The notes: generated by a model from the sequence alone, not told the origin. A stretch of DNA of 64,000 nucleotides from Actinosynnema sp. ALI-1.44 (GCF_001984155.1 NZ_MTQO01000040.1:62001-126000); one strand, 5' to 3'; numbered from the stretch's first letter, positions 18,187 to 27,630 are shown. Program-made: numbers and translations.

Positions 18187-18200
18187 TGAAACGAGTTCTA
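18187..18200. promoter_or_regulatory. KstR-like operator, proximal, perfect consensus
   Basis: TGAAACGAGTTCTA matches TnnAACnnGTTnnA at every fixed position. It ends 10 bp before the kstD ATG, where bound repressor would block transcription. KstR is the TetR repressor of the cholesterol-degradation regulon in mycobacteria and rhodococci and is released by a steroid-CoA intermediate. The kstR gene itself is not in this window. Confidence 0.7.
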
Positions 18201-18210
18201 CATTCGTCGC

Positions 18211-19899
18211 ATGGCTGGAGTGACACGACGAAGTGTGCTCGCAGGCGCCGGACTGGCTGTCCTCGCCACACCCGAACGAGCATCAGCGGCGATCCGAGCC
18301 GACTACGACGTGGTCGTGGTCGGAGCAGGCGCGGCGGGAATGACAGCCGCGCTGACAGCGGCGAAACGAGGTCTGCGAACCGTCGTGATCGAGAAGGCCC
18401 CGACTTACGGCGGCTCGGCGGCCCGCTCTGGAGCGGGCATCTGGATCCCCAACAACAGCGTGATCCGCGCAGCCGGAGTTCCCGACACACCTGAGAAAGC
18501 CGCCGCGTACATGTCGGCGGTCGTCGGTGCCACCGTTCCGCTGGCGCGTCAGCAGGCGTTTCTCAAGCACGGCCCGGCGATGCTGGACTTCGTGATGGCC
18601 CACAGTCCCCTGCGGTTCCGCTGGATGGAGGGGTACAGCGACTACTACCCGGAACTGCCCGGCGGCATGCCGAACGGCCGCTCGATCGAGCCGGACATGC
18701 TGGACGGCAACCTCCTCGGTGCCGAACTGGCCAGGCTCAATCCGAGTTACCTCCCGACACCACCGGGCTTGGTGGTGTTCAGCGCCGACTACAAGTGGCT
18801 GAACCTGGCCGCTGTCAACGCCAAGGGGTTCGCGGTCGCCGCCGAGTGCGTCGCCCGCGGAACTGCCGCCGCGCTGGCCGGGAAGAAGCCGTTGACCATG
18901 GGCCAGGCGCTCGCAGGCGGCCTCCGGGCGGGCCTGCTGCAAGCGGGCGTCCCTGTCCTGCTGAACACCCCGCTGCTCGACCTCCACGTCGAGAACGGTG
19001 TGGTGAAAGGGGTCCTGACCCCGCAGGGCCTGCTCCGGGCTGCCCGTGGGGTGATCGTCGGCTCCGGTGGGTTCGAGCACAACGCGCCCATGCGTGTTCA
19101 GTACCAACGGCAGCCCACCGGGTGGTCGGTCGGCGCCAAGGAGAACACCGGCGACGGGATCCTGGCCGGACAACGGCTCGGTGCCGCGCTGGACCTGATG
19201 GACGACGCGTGGTGGGGCCCGGCGATCCCGTTGCCGGATCAGCCCTACTTCTGCCTCGCCGAGCGCACGCTGCCGGGCGGGTTGATGATCAACCAGACCG
19301 GGCAGCGGTTCGTCAACGAAGCGGCGCCGTACGGCGACGTCGTGCATGTCATGTACGACAAGGCGATGGTTCCCGCGTGGCTGATCGTCGACCAGAACTA
19401 CCGCAACCGCTACCTGTTCAAGGACGTCGCGCCGCTGCTGCCGTTCCCGCAGTCCTGGTACGACTCCGGGGCGGTGGTGAAGGCGCCGACGATCGACGCG
19501 CTGGCCGCCGCGATCGGTGTTCCGCCCGCGACGCTCCGGGCGACGATCACCCGGTTCAGCGGGTTCGCGCTGACCGGGCGGGATCGGGATTTCCGGCGCG
19601 GTGACAGCGTTTACGACCACTACTACACCGATCCCGCTGTGCTGCCGTCATCGAGTCTCGCGTCGCTCTGGCTGCCGCCGTACTATGCGTTCAAGATCGT
19701 TCCCGGCGATCTCGGCACCAAGGGCGGGATGCGGACCGACGCGAGCGCCCGCGTACTGCGCGCGGACGGATCGGTGATCGACGGCCTGTTCGCGGCGGGC
19801 AACGCGAGCGCCGCCGTGATGGGCACCAGTTACACCGGAGCCGGGGCGACGATCGGCCCGGCGATGACCTTCGGCTACGTCGCCGCCACCGCCGTCTGA
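18211..19899 (+). CDS. kstD: 3-ketosteroid delta1-dehydrogenase with twin-arginine signal
   Basis: The 562-residue FAD enzyme matches KstD along its length: dinucleotide fold DVVVVGAGAAGMTAALTAA (about 32-50), GGSAARSGAGIWIPNN (about 68-83), GYSDYYPELPGG (about 139-150), DLMDDAWWGP (about 329-338) and the C-terminal active-site segment PYYAFKIVPGDLGTKGG (about 490-506), which holds the conserved tyrosine and glycine. It introduces the C1-C2 double bond into ring A of 3-ketosteroids. Unlike characterised KstDs it begins with a Tat-type leader (TRRSVLAGAGLAVLA, predicted cleavage after ERASA near residue 26), so it may act outside the membrane. Two KstR-like boxes precede it. Confidence 0.92.
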   Translation: MAGVTRRSVLAGAGLAVLATPERASAAIRADYDVVVVGAGAAGMTAALTAAKRGLRTVVIEKAPTYGGSAARSGAGIWIPNNSVIRAAGVPDTPEKAAAYMSAVVGATVPLARQQAFLKHGPAMLDFVMAHSPLRFRWMEGYSDYYPELPGGMPNGRSIEPDMLDGNLLGAELARLNPSYLPTPPGLVVFSADYKWLNLAAVNAKGFAVAAECVARGTAAALAGKKPLTMGQALAGGLRAGLLQAGVPVLLNTPLLDLHVENGVVKGVLTPQGLLRAARGVIVGSGGFEHNAPMRVQYQRQPTGWSVGAKENTGDGILAGQRLGAALDLMDDAWWGPAIPLPDQPYFCLAERTLPGGLMINQTGQRFVNEAAPYGDVVHVMYDKAMVPAWLIVDQNYRNRYLFKDVAPLLPFPQSWYDSGAVVKAPTIDALAAAIGVPPATLRATITRFSGFALTGRDRDFRRGDSVYDHYYTDPAVLPSSSLASLWLPPYYAFKIVPGDLGTKGGMRTDASARVLRADGSVIDGLFAAGNASAAVMGTSYTGAGATIGPAMTFGYVAATAV

Positions 19900-19974
19900 C
19901 CATCTCCAGGCTTTGACCTGATCTTCTATGGTTCCATGTGGTCTGCGTGACCTTCTGCACCCTCGCGTCCGGGC

Positions 19975-19998
19975 CTTACCTACTCTACAGTAGCTAAG
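19975..19998. promoter_or_regulatory. 24-bp palindromic candidate operator before the fadE pair
   Basis: In this 24-base segment 10 of 12 base pairs are symmetric: CTTA at the left end faces TAAG at the right, with TACTCTACAGTA in the middle. It lies 25 bp upstream of the acyl-CoA dehydrogenase start. The size and symmetry suit a TetR or GntR-type regulator; which protein binds is unknown. Confidence 0.5.
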
Positions 19999-20022
19999 AC
20001 TCGGATGCGAGGAGTTGGTGAC

Positions 20023-21336
20023 ATGGTGGACCGGCACAAGCGAGATGCGATGGGGATCGCGCTCGCCGTGCTCAACCGGATCGCAGGCGCGCGGCTCGTG
20101 CGCCGGTTCGGCCTGGAGAAGCCCATCGAGCGCGGGATCTTCCACGCGACCAGAACGGGCTTCCGCACGCTCGGCGCCGCGACCAGGTCGTTCAAGGCCG
20201 TCAGCACCATCGGCAAGCCGGCCCGGTTGCCGTCCGCGCCCGAGCGCGGCCTGTTCGACCTGACGCCGGACGAAGACCAGCAGATGATCCGGGACACGGT
20301 CGCCGAGTTCGCCGCCGAGCAGCTGCGACCGGCCGCCGCCGAAGCCGACACGGCGTGCAAGGCGCCCGCCGAACTGCTCGGCACCGCCGCTGAGCTGGGG
20401 CTCACCGTGCTCGGTGTGCCGGAGGACCTCGGCGGGGCGGGCAGCGAGCGCTCCACTGTGTCCGGTGCGCTGATCGCGGAAGCACTGGCACACGGCGACA
20501 TGGGTCTGGCCGTCGCGTGCCTCGCGCCTTCGGCCGTGAGCAACGCCCTTGTGCTGTGGGGCGACGGCGACCAGCAGGGGACCTATCTGCCCGCGTTCGT
20601 CGGGGAGAACGTGCCCGCCGCAGCGCTCGCGATCCTGGAGCCGCGGCCGCTGTTCGACCCCTTCGAACTGAAGACGGTCGCGCGCCGGACACCGGAGGGC
20701 TATCGCCTCGAAGGCGTGAAATCCCTCGTTCCCAGAGCCGCCGAGGCCGAACTGTTCGTCGTCGCGGCCGCACTGGACGGTTCGCCCGCGCTGTTCATCG
20801 TCGAGTCCACCGACGTGCAGATCGAAGCCGAACCCGCGATGGGGTTACGTGCGGCCGCCATGGGACGTCTCGTGCTCGACAACGTCACGGTTGCGCGTAC
20901 GGCTCTGCTCGGCGGAGGTTCGAAGGACGTCTACGCCGACTGCGTGCGGCTGTCCCGGCTTGGCTGGTGCGCGCTGGCAGTCGGCACCGCGCAGGCCGTG
21001 CTCGACTACGTCATTCCGTACGTCAACGAGCGGGTCGCGTTCGGCGAGCCGGTCAGCCACCGGCAGAGCGTCGCGTTCAAGGTCGCCGACATCGGCATCG
21101 AGCTCGACGGCATGCGGCTGGTGACGTACCGCGCCGCCTCCCGTGCCGAACAGGGCCTGCCGTTCGCCCGCGAGGTCGGACTGGCGCGCAAACTCTGCGC
21201 GGACAAGGGAATGGTGATCGGCAGTGACGGCGTGCAACTGCTCGGCGGGCACGGATTCGTCAAGGAGCATCCGGTGGAGCGGTGGTATCGCGACTTGCGA
21301 GCCGTCGGCCTGATGGAAGGGGCGGTGCTGCTGTGA
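20023..21336 (+). CDS. Acyl-CoA dehydrogenase subunit, FadE24-like, degenerate FAD/substrate motif
   Basis: ATG 20023 has GGAG 8 nt upstream; an upstream ATG at 20005 has none. The 437-residue protein carries an extra N-terminal segment of about 75 residues (ending near SAPERGLFDLTPDE) before the dehydrogenase fold. The usual TEPxxGSD segment reads LEPRPLFDPFEL, so a main FAD/substrate contact is missing. The C-terminal domain keeps LLGGHGFVKEHPVERWYRD. It overlaps by 4 nt a second dehydrogenase that keeps those motifs. This complementary loss is characteristic of alpha2-beta2 FadE heterotetramers in mycobacterial sterol and lipid catabolism; the pair looks like FadE24/FadE23. Confidence 0.82.
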   Translation: MVDRHKRDAMGIALAVLNRIAGARLVRRFGLEKPIERGIFHATRTGFRTLGAATRSFKAVSTIGKPARLPSAPERGLFDLTPDEDQQMIRDTVAEFAAEQLRPAAAEADTACKAPAELLGTAAELGLTVLGVPEDLGGAGSERSTVSGALIAEALAHGDMGLAVACLAPSAVSNALVLWGDGDQQGTYLPAFVGENVPAAALAILEPRPLFDPFELKTVARRTPEGYRLEGVKSLVPRAAEAELFVVAAALDGSPALFIVESTDVQIEAEPAMGLRAAAMGRLVLDNVTVARTALLGGGSKDVYADCVRLSRLGWCALAVGTAQAVLDYVIPYVNERVAFGEPVSHRQSVAFKVADIGIELDGMRLVTYRAASRAEQGLPFAREVGLARKLCADKGMVIGSDGVQLLGGHGFVKEHPVERWYRDLRAVGLMEGAVLL

Positions 21337-22529
21337 TCAACCTCGAGATCCCGAAGAAGTTCGGTGCGTTGGTCAACCAGGCGCACCAGGCCGCTGCCGA
21401 GATCTTCCGGCCGAACTCGCGCAAGTACGACATCGCCGAGCACGAGTACCCCAAGGAACTCGACATCTTCGCGGCCCTGCTGGACGGCATGAACTCGTCC
21501 GGCGAGGGCGGCGCCGGTGCCGGATCGGTGCGGCGCACGGAGAAGTCCAACCAGGTCCGCAACGGCGCCAACATGTCCATTGTGCTCGGTGCGATCGAGC
21601 TGTGCTGGGGTGACGTGGGCTTCCTGCTGTCGATGCCGCGCCAGGGGCTGGGCAACGCGGCGATCGCGTCGGTGGCCAACGAGGAGCAGCTGGCCCGCTT
21701 CGGCAAGCTCTGGGCGTCGATGGCGATCACCGAACCGGACACCGGCTCGGACTCGGCCAACATCAAGACCACCGCCATCAAGGACGGCGACGACTACATC
21801 ATCAACGGCGAGAAGATCTTCGTCACCGCCGGTGAACGGTCCGACGCCGTGGTCGTGTGGGCCACCTTGGACAAGTCGCTCGGCCGCGCGGCGATCAAGT
21901 CGTTCGTCGTGGAGAAGGGCACGCCGGGCATGGAAGTGGTCCGGCTGGAGAACAAGCTCGGCATCCGCGCGTCGGACACGGCGGTCATCCAGTTCACCGA
22001 CTGCCGGGTGCCCGCGGCGAACCTGCTCGGCGACCCGGACATCAGCCAGGGCTTCGCGGGCGTCATGCAGACGTTCGACAACACCCGGCCCCTGGTCGCC
22101 GCCATGGCGATCGGCCTGGCACGGGCGGCGCTGGAGGAGACGGCCAAGCTCCTCGCCGAAGCCGGTGTCGAAGTAGACTACGACAAGCCCGCCAACCAGC
22201 AGCACGCGGCTGCGGCGACCTACCTCGGTCTCGAAGCGGACTGGGAAGCGGCCAACCTGTTGACGCTGAAGGCCGCGTGGATGGCGGACAACTCGAAGCC
22301 GAACTCGCTGGAAGCCTCCGAGGCCAAGGCGAAAGCGGGCCGGGTCGTCACCGAGCTGACCCTCAAGTGCGTCGAACTCTGCGGCTCCATCGGCTACTCC
22401 GAGCACACCCTGCTGGAGAAGTGGGCGCGGGACTCCAAGATCCTCGACATCTTCGAGGGCACCCAGCAGATCCAGCAGTTGATCGTCGCTCGCAGGTTGC
22501 TGGGCAAGAGTTCCGGCGAACTGAAGTAA
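21333..22529 (+). CDS. Acyl-CoA dehydrogenase catalytic subunit, FadE23-like
   Basis: GTG at 21333 overlaps the previous stop (GTGA). The 398-residue protein has MAITEPDTGSDSANI (about 130-144), FFT-type substrate region INGEKIFVTAGERSD (about 157-171) and the catalytic glutamate in KILDIFEGTQQIQQL (about 368-382). It would supply the active FAD site to a heteromer with the preceding subunit. The segment IEHEYPKELD-like near residue 30 and a long GGAGAG insertion near 60 distinguish it from simple short-chain dehydrogenases. Substrate unknown; context (kstD upstream, racemase downstream) suggests a sterol side chain or branched acyl-CoA. Confidence 0.85.
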   Translation: MINLEIPKKFGALVNQAHQAAAEIFRPNSRKYDIAEHEYPKELDIFAALLDGMNSSGEGGAGAGSVRRTEKSNQVRNGANMSIVLGAIELCWGDVGFLLSMPRQGLGNAAIASVANEEQLARFGKLWASMAITEPDTGSDSANIKTTAIKDGDDYIINGEKIFVTAGERSDAVVVWATLDKSLGRAAIKSFVVEKGTPGMEVVRLENKLGIRASDTAVIQFTDCRVPAANLLGDPDISQGFAGVMQTFDNTRPLVAAMAIGLARAALEETAKLLAEAGVEVDYDKPANQQHAAAATYLGLEADWEAANLLTLKAAWMADNSKPNSLEASEAKAKAGRVVTELTLKCVELCGSIGYSEHTLLEKWARDSKILDIFEGTQQIQQLIVARRLLGKSSGELK

Positions 22530-22530
22530 C

Positions 22531-22564
22531 AGGTGTGCGCGCGTTCGTGTCCGCGCGCACACCT
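22531..22564. terminator. Bidirectional 13-bp hairpin terminator
   Basis: AGGTGTGCGCGCG (22531-22543) pairs perfectly with CGCGCGCACACCT (22552-22564). It fills the gap between the convergent stops at 22529 and 22570 and serves both strands. Confidence 0.85.
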
Positions 22565-22569
22565 TCCAG

Positions 22570-25500
22570 TCACTTCACGCGGTAGGCCCGGACGACCGTC
22601 TGGGTCACCGTGTTGCCGTCACCGTCGGACGCGTTGGCGCGCAACGACACGAACCCGGACTTCGGGTTCTGAACCATCACCCACCACTTGTCGTTGACGC
22701 GTACCAGCGGCACGGCACGCCAGGTCTTCCCGTCGTCGAAGGACGCTTCGACCTTGCGTGGCTCGGCTTTGCCACCCTGGGCACCGGTCTGGCGGTCGAC
22801 CCGCACCGGAATCGCTGCCACCGCGCCCGCCGCGGCGTGGTTGGTCAGGTCCACCTTCGGGTCGAAGGCGACCGTCAGCAACGGCAGTGGCGTTTCGGCT
22901 GTGGTGTGCGCGGAGCGGAACGCCCACTCGGCACTGACCGATGTGGACAACGGCCACGCCGGGTGGTTGCGCTGGACCTGGGCGGTCAACCGGTAGTCCG
23001 CAGCCGCCGCCGGGACGGTGAAACGCCCCTCGCCGGGCTGGCCGCTGCGGCCGATCTCCTTGCCGCCGGAGTACAGCACGGTGTCACCCGTGTCCCCGAA
23101 GTCGGACCACGAGAACCCGGCGTGCCCCGCCGAGTCGGAGAACAACGGCAGCTTCGCTGTGATCGCGTCACCGGACCGCGCCACCAGCCGGGACGGCCGG
23201 AACCTGCTGTCCGCGCCGGTGATCCCCGGTCCCACCACTGATTTTCCCCAGTCCACGGTGGTCGTCTCGCCCGGCTTGAACGTGCGCGTGCCGAGGTACT
23301 CGATCGGCTCACCGCCCGGTGCGAACGTGACGAACCCGGTCAGCCACGACACCGGGGAGAAGTACTCCGTCCGCTCCAGCGGCAACGGGATCTCGGTCGT
23401 GTCGATCGAGCCGTCCAACAAGACCGAGCGGTCGATGGCCTGCATGTCGACGTACCCCTTCTGGCTGTCGCTGTTCGCCCGGTAGGTCGTTCGGACGGTC
23501 GCCAGATCGCGGGCACTGGCCCGGTAGTCCACAGTGGCGGGCATGCTGCCGTGACTCGGGTATGCCAGTTCGTAGTGGTACGGGCTTGGCGGGTTGCCAG
23601 TCAGCGTCACCGACGCCGTGCCCAGCTTGGCCAACCGCGCGCCTTCCGAGCGGATCGTCACCGCGACCGGGATCGGTGTCGGCCCCGTGATCCGGATCGT
23701 GGCACCGGAGAAGTGGAACAGCGCCGCGTTCGCGCCCGCGTCAGCGAGCGCCTGTACCCGTGCGTTGTACTCCACGCCTTCCACGTTGTTCAGCGTGAAC
23801 ACCGCCAGCTTGCCCTTGAGGTCACGGGCAGCGATCTCGGCGGGCGTGGCGTGCCCGACGTCTACGGCGATCAACGCACGCGTGTCCGTCGTCGTGGGTG
23901 AGGCCGTGATCCACTCGACCGGGACCTCGAACGACTCGGGTTTGCCGACCACCAGCCGGACCGCCGGTCGTTCCATCCTGATCCGGTCGAAGTACGTGAA
24001 ATGCGGGTGGTTTCCCGTTCCCGGCACGACGTAGTCGTCGTCGGTCTTCAGGCTGTAGTAGCCGACGCCGAATCCGCCGGGACCGGTGGTGACTGTCATC
24101 CCCGTTGTGCTGGGCGTCATCCGGGCGTCCTTCTCGTCGGTCCGCACCGTGACCTTCTCGCCCTTGCGGGCGTCCAACGTGACCGTCGTGTCCTTGGTCA
24201 GGTCGATCGTCGGCTCGGCGGCACTCGTGACCGACGGGACGACCTCGCCGGGGATCGGTGTCTGGATCGAGCCCGCCACGGCGTACCGGCCCTTGGGCAG
24301 GCGGGCGGTCTGGTTGTTCACCAGTGTGTCGAAGGCGTCGTCACCGGCGTCCAGGCGGATCCAGATGGCGTAGCTCATCAAGCGCTGCTGCGGGTCATTG
24401 CCGTCGCGGTCGATGAACTTCGCCGTGAGGTCGTAACTCTCGGGCTCCTTGTACGCGCTGACCGGCGTCTGGACGACGGCGTCACCGCCCGTGGCCGTCA
24501 GCCTCCCGCTGTGCACGCCGAGCGGCACGCTGGTGTGGTCGAACGAGACTGTCACAGTGGCTTCGCCGTTGGCGGGCACGGTGACCTCCGTCGCGCTCAC
24601 CTTGAACGCCGCGACATCGGTGCTCAGCCGCAACGTGATCGCCGTGGTGCCGCTGTTTCGGTACGTGATCGGCTTGCCTTCGAGCGGCTGCGTGTGCGGG
24701 AACCTGACCGTGCCGAGGCTCAGGCTGCCCACACTGGGGACAAGCGTTTGCTTCACCGCTCGGCCGACGTCAAGCCGTCCCGCACCCTGCTGGAACACCG
24801 TCGCGTCCACCGGCTTGGCACTGGCCATCAGGGCGGCCTTGATCTGCTGACCTGTCCAGTCCGGGTGCTGTGCGGCCAGGATCGCCGCCGCGCCCGCGAC
24901 GTGCGGTGTCGCCATGGACGTTCCGGTCAGCTTGGCGTAGTGCTCGTCGACGGCCTCGTTCGCCAGCGTGCCCTCGGCTCGCGCGGCGACGATCTCCTCA
25001 CCGGGCGCCGCGATGTCCGGTTTGAGGGCGTTGTCCTTGACCCGCGGGCCGGGCTGGCTGAACGCGCTGTACTTGTCCTGCTTGCTCACACTGGCCACGG
25101 CCAGTGCCGCATCCGCTGCCGCGGGTGTGCCGACGCGCGTGGATGGGCCGTAGTTGCCCGAAGCGACAACGAACAGCGTGCCCTTCTCGGCCGAGATCCG
25201 GTTGATGGCGGTGTCGAGCGGGCCGGTTCCGTCGCTCGCACCGGCCCCCAGGCTCATGTTCACGACTTTCGCGCCGCTGTCGGCGGCCCACTGCATGCCT
25301 TCCAGGATCGCGTCGAACGGGCACCCACTCGCCGCGCAGACCTTGCCGATCACCAGATCGGCTCCCTTGGCGACGCCTGTGTACCTGCCGCCACGGCCAG
25401 CGGCCGTCGATGCCACATGGGTGCCGTGACCGTTGGTGTCCTTGATGCCCTCGCCGGTGAAGTCCTTCTCACCCTTGACGATCCCGGCGAGATCGGGGTG

Positions 25501-26133
25501 GTTGGCGTCGTAGCCGGTGTCCAGGACGGCGATCTTCGCCCCGACGCCGGTCTGCCCGGCCTGCCACGCGACCGGTCCACCGACCTGTGGGACGCTCTGG
25601 TCCAGAGTGGGGAAGGCCTTGCCGTTGAGCCAGATCCTGCCTGAGGTGGTGGTGACCTGTTCGCGTGCCTGCTGCTTCGGCACGGCCACAGCGGACATCC
25701 TCGCTCGTGGTAGGTCTCGCGTGAGCTTGCCGAGCGTCTTCGCCGCCGGTGACTCCACCAGCAGCGGGATCTCGGACGTGTGGGCGTCGTCGTAGCCGAG
25801 GTCGATCAGCTTCGTCACGTCGAACAACGCGCGATCCAGCTTGCCCGACTGGATCTGCGGCAGGACAGTCGACGGGATGACCGTGACGCCCTTGGCAGTC
25901 ACGGACTTGATGAAGCTGACGCGTTCGCCTGCCCGTTCGGCCGGTTCGATTCTGGCATCCCAGGTGCCGTTCTGTCTGGTCACGGTGACCTTGTCGCCGG
26001 TGATCAGCGTGACGGTTTTGGACGGTTCCGCCTTCCCCGCTGGCGCGACTGGATCCGCGGCAGCGGGCAGAACCGACAAACCGCTGGCCAGCACGGCGAC
26101 GACCGCCGTATGGCCAACTAGTCGTCTGTGCAC
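22570..26133 (-). CDS. Secreted subtilisin-like serine peptidase (S8) with PA domain
   Basis: GTG 26133 is chosen because AAGGGG lies 6 nt upstream and a clean signal peptide follows (about 1-26, ending LPAAA). The 1187-residue product has a propeptide region, then an S8 catalytic domain: aspartate in VLDTGYD (about 205), histidine in DTNGHGTH (about 240) and serine in GTSMATPHVAG (about 418). A later segment with ARDLKGKLAVFTLNN and GANAALFHFSG resembles a protease-associated (PA) domain, followed by beta-rich C-terminal modules. It is probably an extracellular protease; such large S8 enzymes are common in Pseudonocardiaceae. It converges on the fadE pair with a shared terminator. Confidence 0.9.
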   Translation of the reverse strand: MHRRLVGHTAVVAVLASGLSVLPAAADPVAPAGKAEPSKTVTLITGDKVTVTRQNGTWDARIEPAERAGERVSFIKSVTAKGVTVIPSTVLPQIQSGKLDRALFDVTKLIDLGYDDAHTSEIPLLVESPAAKTLGKLTRDLPRARMSAVAVPKQQAREQVTTTSGRIWLNGKAFPTLDQSVPQVGGPVAWQAGQTGVGAKIAVLDTGYDANHPDLAGIVKGEKDFTGEGIKDTNGHGTHVASTAAGRGGRYTGVAKGADLVIGKVCAASGCPFDAILEGMQWAADSGAKVVNMSLGAGASDGTGPLDTAINRISAEKGTLFVVASGNYGPSTRVGTPAAADAALAVASVSKQDKYSAFSQPGPRVKDNALKPDIAAPGEEIVAARAEGTLANEAVDEHYAKLTGTSMATPHVAGAAAILAAQHPDWTGQQIKAALMASAKPVDATVFQQGAGRLDVGRAVKQTLVPSVGSLSLGTVRFPHTQPLEGKPITYRNSGTTAITLRLSTDVAAFKVSATEVTVPANGEATVTVSFDHTSVPLGVHSGRLTATGGDAVVQTPVSAYKEPESYDLTAKFIDRDGNDPQQRLMSYAIWIRLDAGDDAFDTLVNNQTARLPKGRYAVAGSIQTPIPGEVVPSVTSAAEPTIDLTKDTTVTLDARKGEKVTVRTDEKDARMTPSTTGMTVTTGPGGFGVGYYSLKTDDDYVVPGTGNHPHFTYFDRIRMERPAVRLVVGKPESFEVPVEWITASPTTTDTRALIAVDVGHATPAEIAARDLKGKLAVFTLNNVEGVEYNARVQALADAGANAALFHFSGATIRITGPTPIPVAVTIRSEGARLAKLGTASVTLTGNPPSPYHYELAYPSHGSMPATVDYRASARDLATVRTTYRANSDSQKGYVDMQAIDRSVLLDGSIDTTEIPLPLERTEYFSPVSWLTGFVTFAPGGEPIEYLGTRTFKPGETTTVDWGKSVVGPGITGADSRFRPSRLVARSGDAITAKLPLFSDSAGHAGFSWSDFGDTGDTVLYSGGKEIGRSGQPGEGRFTVPAAAADYRLTAQVQRNHPAWPLSTSVSAEWAFRSAHTTAETPLPLLTVAFDPKVDLTNHAAAGAVAAIPVRVDRQTGAQGGKAEPRKVEASFDDGKTWRAVPLVRVNDKWWVMVQNPKSGFVSLRANASDGDGNTVTQTVVRAYRVK

Positions 26134-26250
26134 GATTCGCCCCTTGTGCTGTGTCTGAGGGTGTTCCTCCGTCCACAGCACTCCTGAGAGCGCAGGTGGG
26201 TTGCCCCTGGTTCAGCCGTCCCGGATTAATCGGACTGCCTTCTTGTACTG

Positions 26251-27630
26251 CTAGAGAACGGCCTTCTCCAGTTCCGCCAGTGAATCATCGAGGTGGCCGA
26301 GCAGTCGCTGCAGGTGCGGCACGTTGCGGCGGCAGCCGGTGAGGCCGAACTGCAGTTGGTCCGCGTAGCTGGTGATGGTGATGTTCAGCGCCTGCCCGTC
26401 GTACGGGATCGACAACGGGTACATGCCGTCCAGTTTGGCGCCGTTCCAGTACAACGGTTTCGGGGAGCCCGGCACGTTGGAGATGATCAGGTTGAACGGC
26501 GGCGGGGTCATCCGCACGAACCCGGGCAGCGGCGCGAACGCCAGCGGTGCCATGGTCAGCCCGGACAGCGCCAGGATCTGCAGTGGGCTCAGTTCGGCGA
26601 GTGAGCGCTTGGCGATCTGCGCGGACTGCTGGATCTGGGTGAAGCGCTGGGCCGGGTCCTCCAGGTGCGTCCCGAGGTTGACCAGGATCGCGCCGACCGA
26701 GTTGCCGCTGGCCTCGCTGCGCTTCTGCTTGGCACGTAAAGAAACCGGGACCATGGAGATCAACGGGCGGTCTGGCAGCGCACCGAGTTCGAGCAGGTAG
26801 CGCCGCAGCGCGCCGGAGCACATCGCGAGTACGACGTCGTTGAGCGTCGCGCCGGTCGCCCGGCGGATCGCCTTCACGCGGTCGACCGGCCAGCGCTGCG
26901 CGGCGAACCGGCGAGCGCCCGTGATCTGCACGTTGAAGATCGACCTTGGTGCCTGGAACGGCAACACGCTGGCCTGCTCGCGTAACGCCGTGTTGGCGCT
27001 GCGTACCAGCGCGGGCAGTACGCCCGCGATGTCCGTTGCCGAGGCGCGGAGGTTTTCCAGCAGTTCCAACGGACCGCCGCCGGGTTTGTCCGGTCGCTGC
27101 ATCGGCGGCACGGCCCAGACCGGCGGCATGTCCCGGTCATCGGGATTCGTCGACAACGCGCGGCTGGCCAGGATCAGCGACGACACGCCGTCCATCAGCG
27201 CGTGGTGCACCTTGGAGTACGTGGCGAACCTGTTGCCTTCCAGGCCTTCGATCAGCGAGAACTCCCACAGTGGACGGTGCCGGTCCAGCAGCGACCCGTG
27301 CAGCCGTGAGGTCAGCTCCAGCAGCTCACGCACACGCCCCGGCCGCGGCAACGCCGTCAGCCGCACGTGGTACTCCATGTCCAGCAGGTAGTCCGACGCC
27401 CACGACCACTGGCCGAGGCTGCTGACCGGACGCCTTGGCCTGCGCCGGAACAGCGGCTGCACGCTCTGCTCGTCGGCGACCAGGGAGTGGTAGATCTGGC
27501 TGAGGTAGTCCGGGCCCGCGTCGTCGGGCAGCGAGTACAGCTGCAGACCGCCCACGTGCATCGGATGTTCGCGCGATTCGGCGAGCAGGAACATCGAGTC
27601 CTGGACGGGCATGAGCGGTATCCGGGCCAT
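26251..27630 (-). CDS. Wax ester synthase/diacylglycerol acyltransferase (WS/DGAT)
   Basis: ATG 27630 has AGGAGG 6 nt upstream. The 459-residue protein has the WS/DGAT signature HHALMDGVSS (about 135-144), the acyltransferase catalytic HHxxxDG, plus ATLNDVVLAMCSGALR (about 277-292) and the C-terminal FNLIISNVPGS (about 380-390), both conserved in mycobacterial Tgs proteins. It uses acyl-CoA to acylate diacylglycerol or fatty alcohols, making storage triacylglycerol or wax esters at the membrane. Length is normal. It sits downstream of an alcohol dehydrogenase gene on the same strand. Confidence 0.93.
   Translation of the reverse strand: MARIPLMPVQDSMFLLAESREHPMHVGGLQLYSLPDDAGPDYLSQIYHSLVADEQSVQPLFRRRPRRPVSSLGQWSWASDYLLDMEYHVRLTALPRPGRVRELLELTSRLHGSLLDRHRPLWEFSLIEGLEGNRFATYSKVHHALMDGVSSLILASRALSTNPDDRDMPPVWAVPPMQRPDKPGGGPLELLENLRASATDIAGVLPALVRSANTALREQASVLPFQAPRSIFNVQITGARRFAAQRWPVDRVKAIRRATGATLNDVVLAMCSGALRRYLLELGALPDRPLISMVPVSLRAKQKRSEASGNSVGAILVNLGTHLEDPAQRFTQIQQSAQIAKRSLAELSPLQILALSGLTMAPLAFAPLPGFVRMTPPPFNLIISNVPGSPKPLYWNGAKLDGMYPLSIPYDGQALNITITSYADQLQFGLTGCRRNVPHLQRLLGHLDDSLAELEKAVL

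Noticed and set aside
24001-25644. 547-residue plus-strand open frame inside the S8 peptidase gene
   Set aside because: Antisense to the subtilase catalytic domain, with Arg/Gly-rich composition and no domain.
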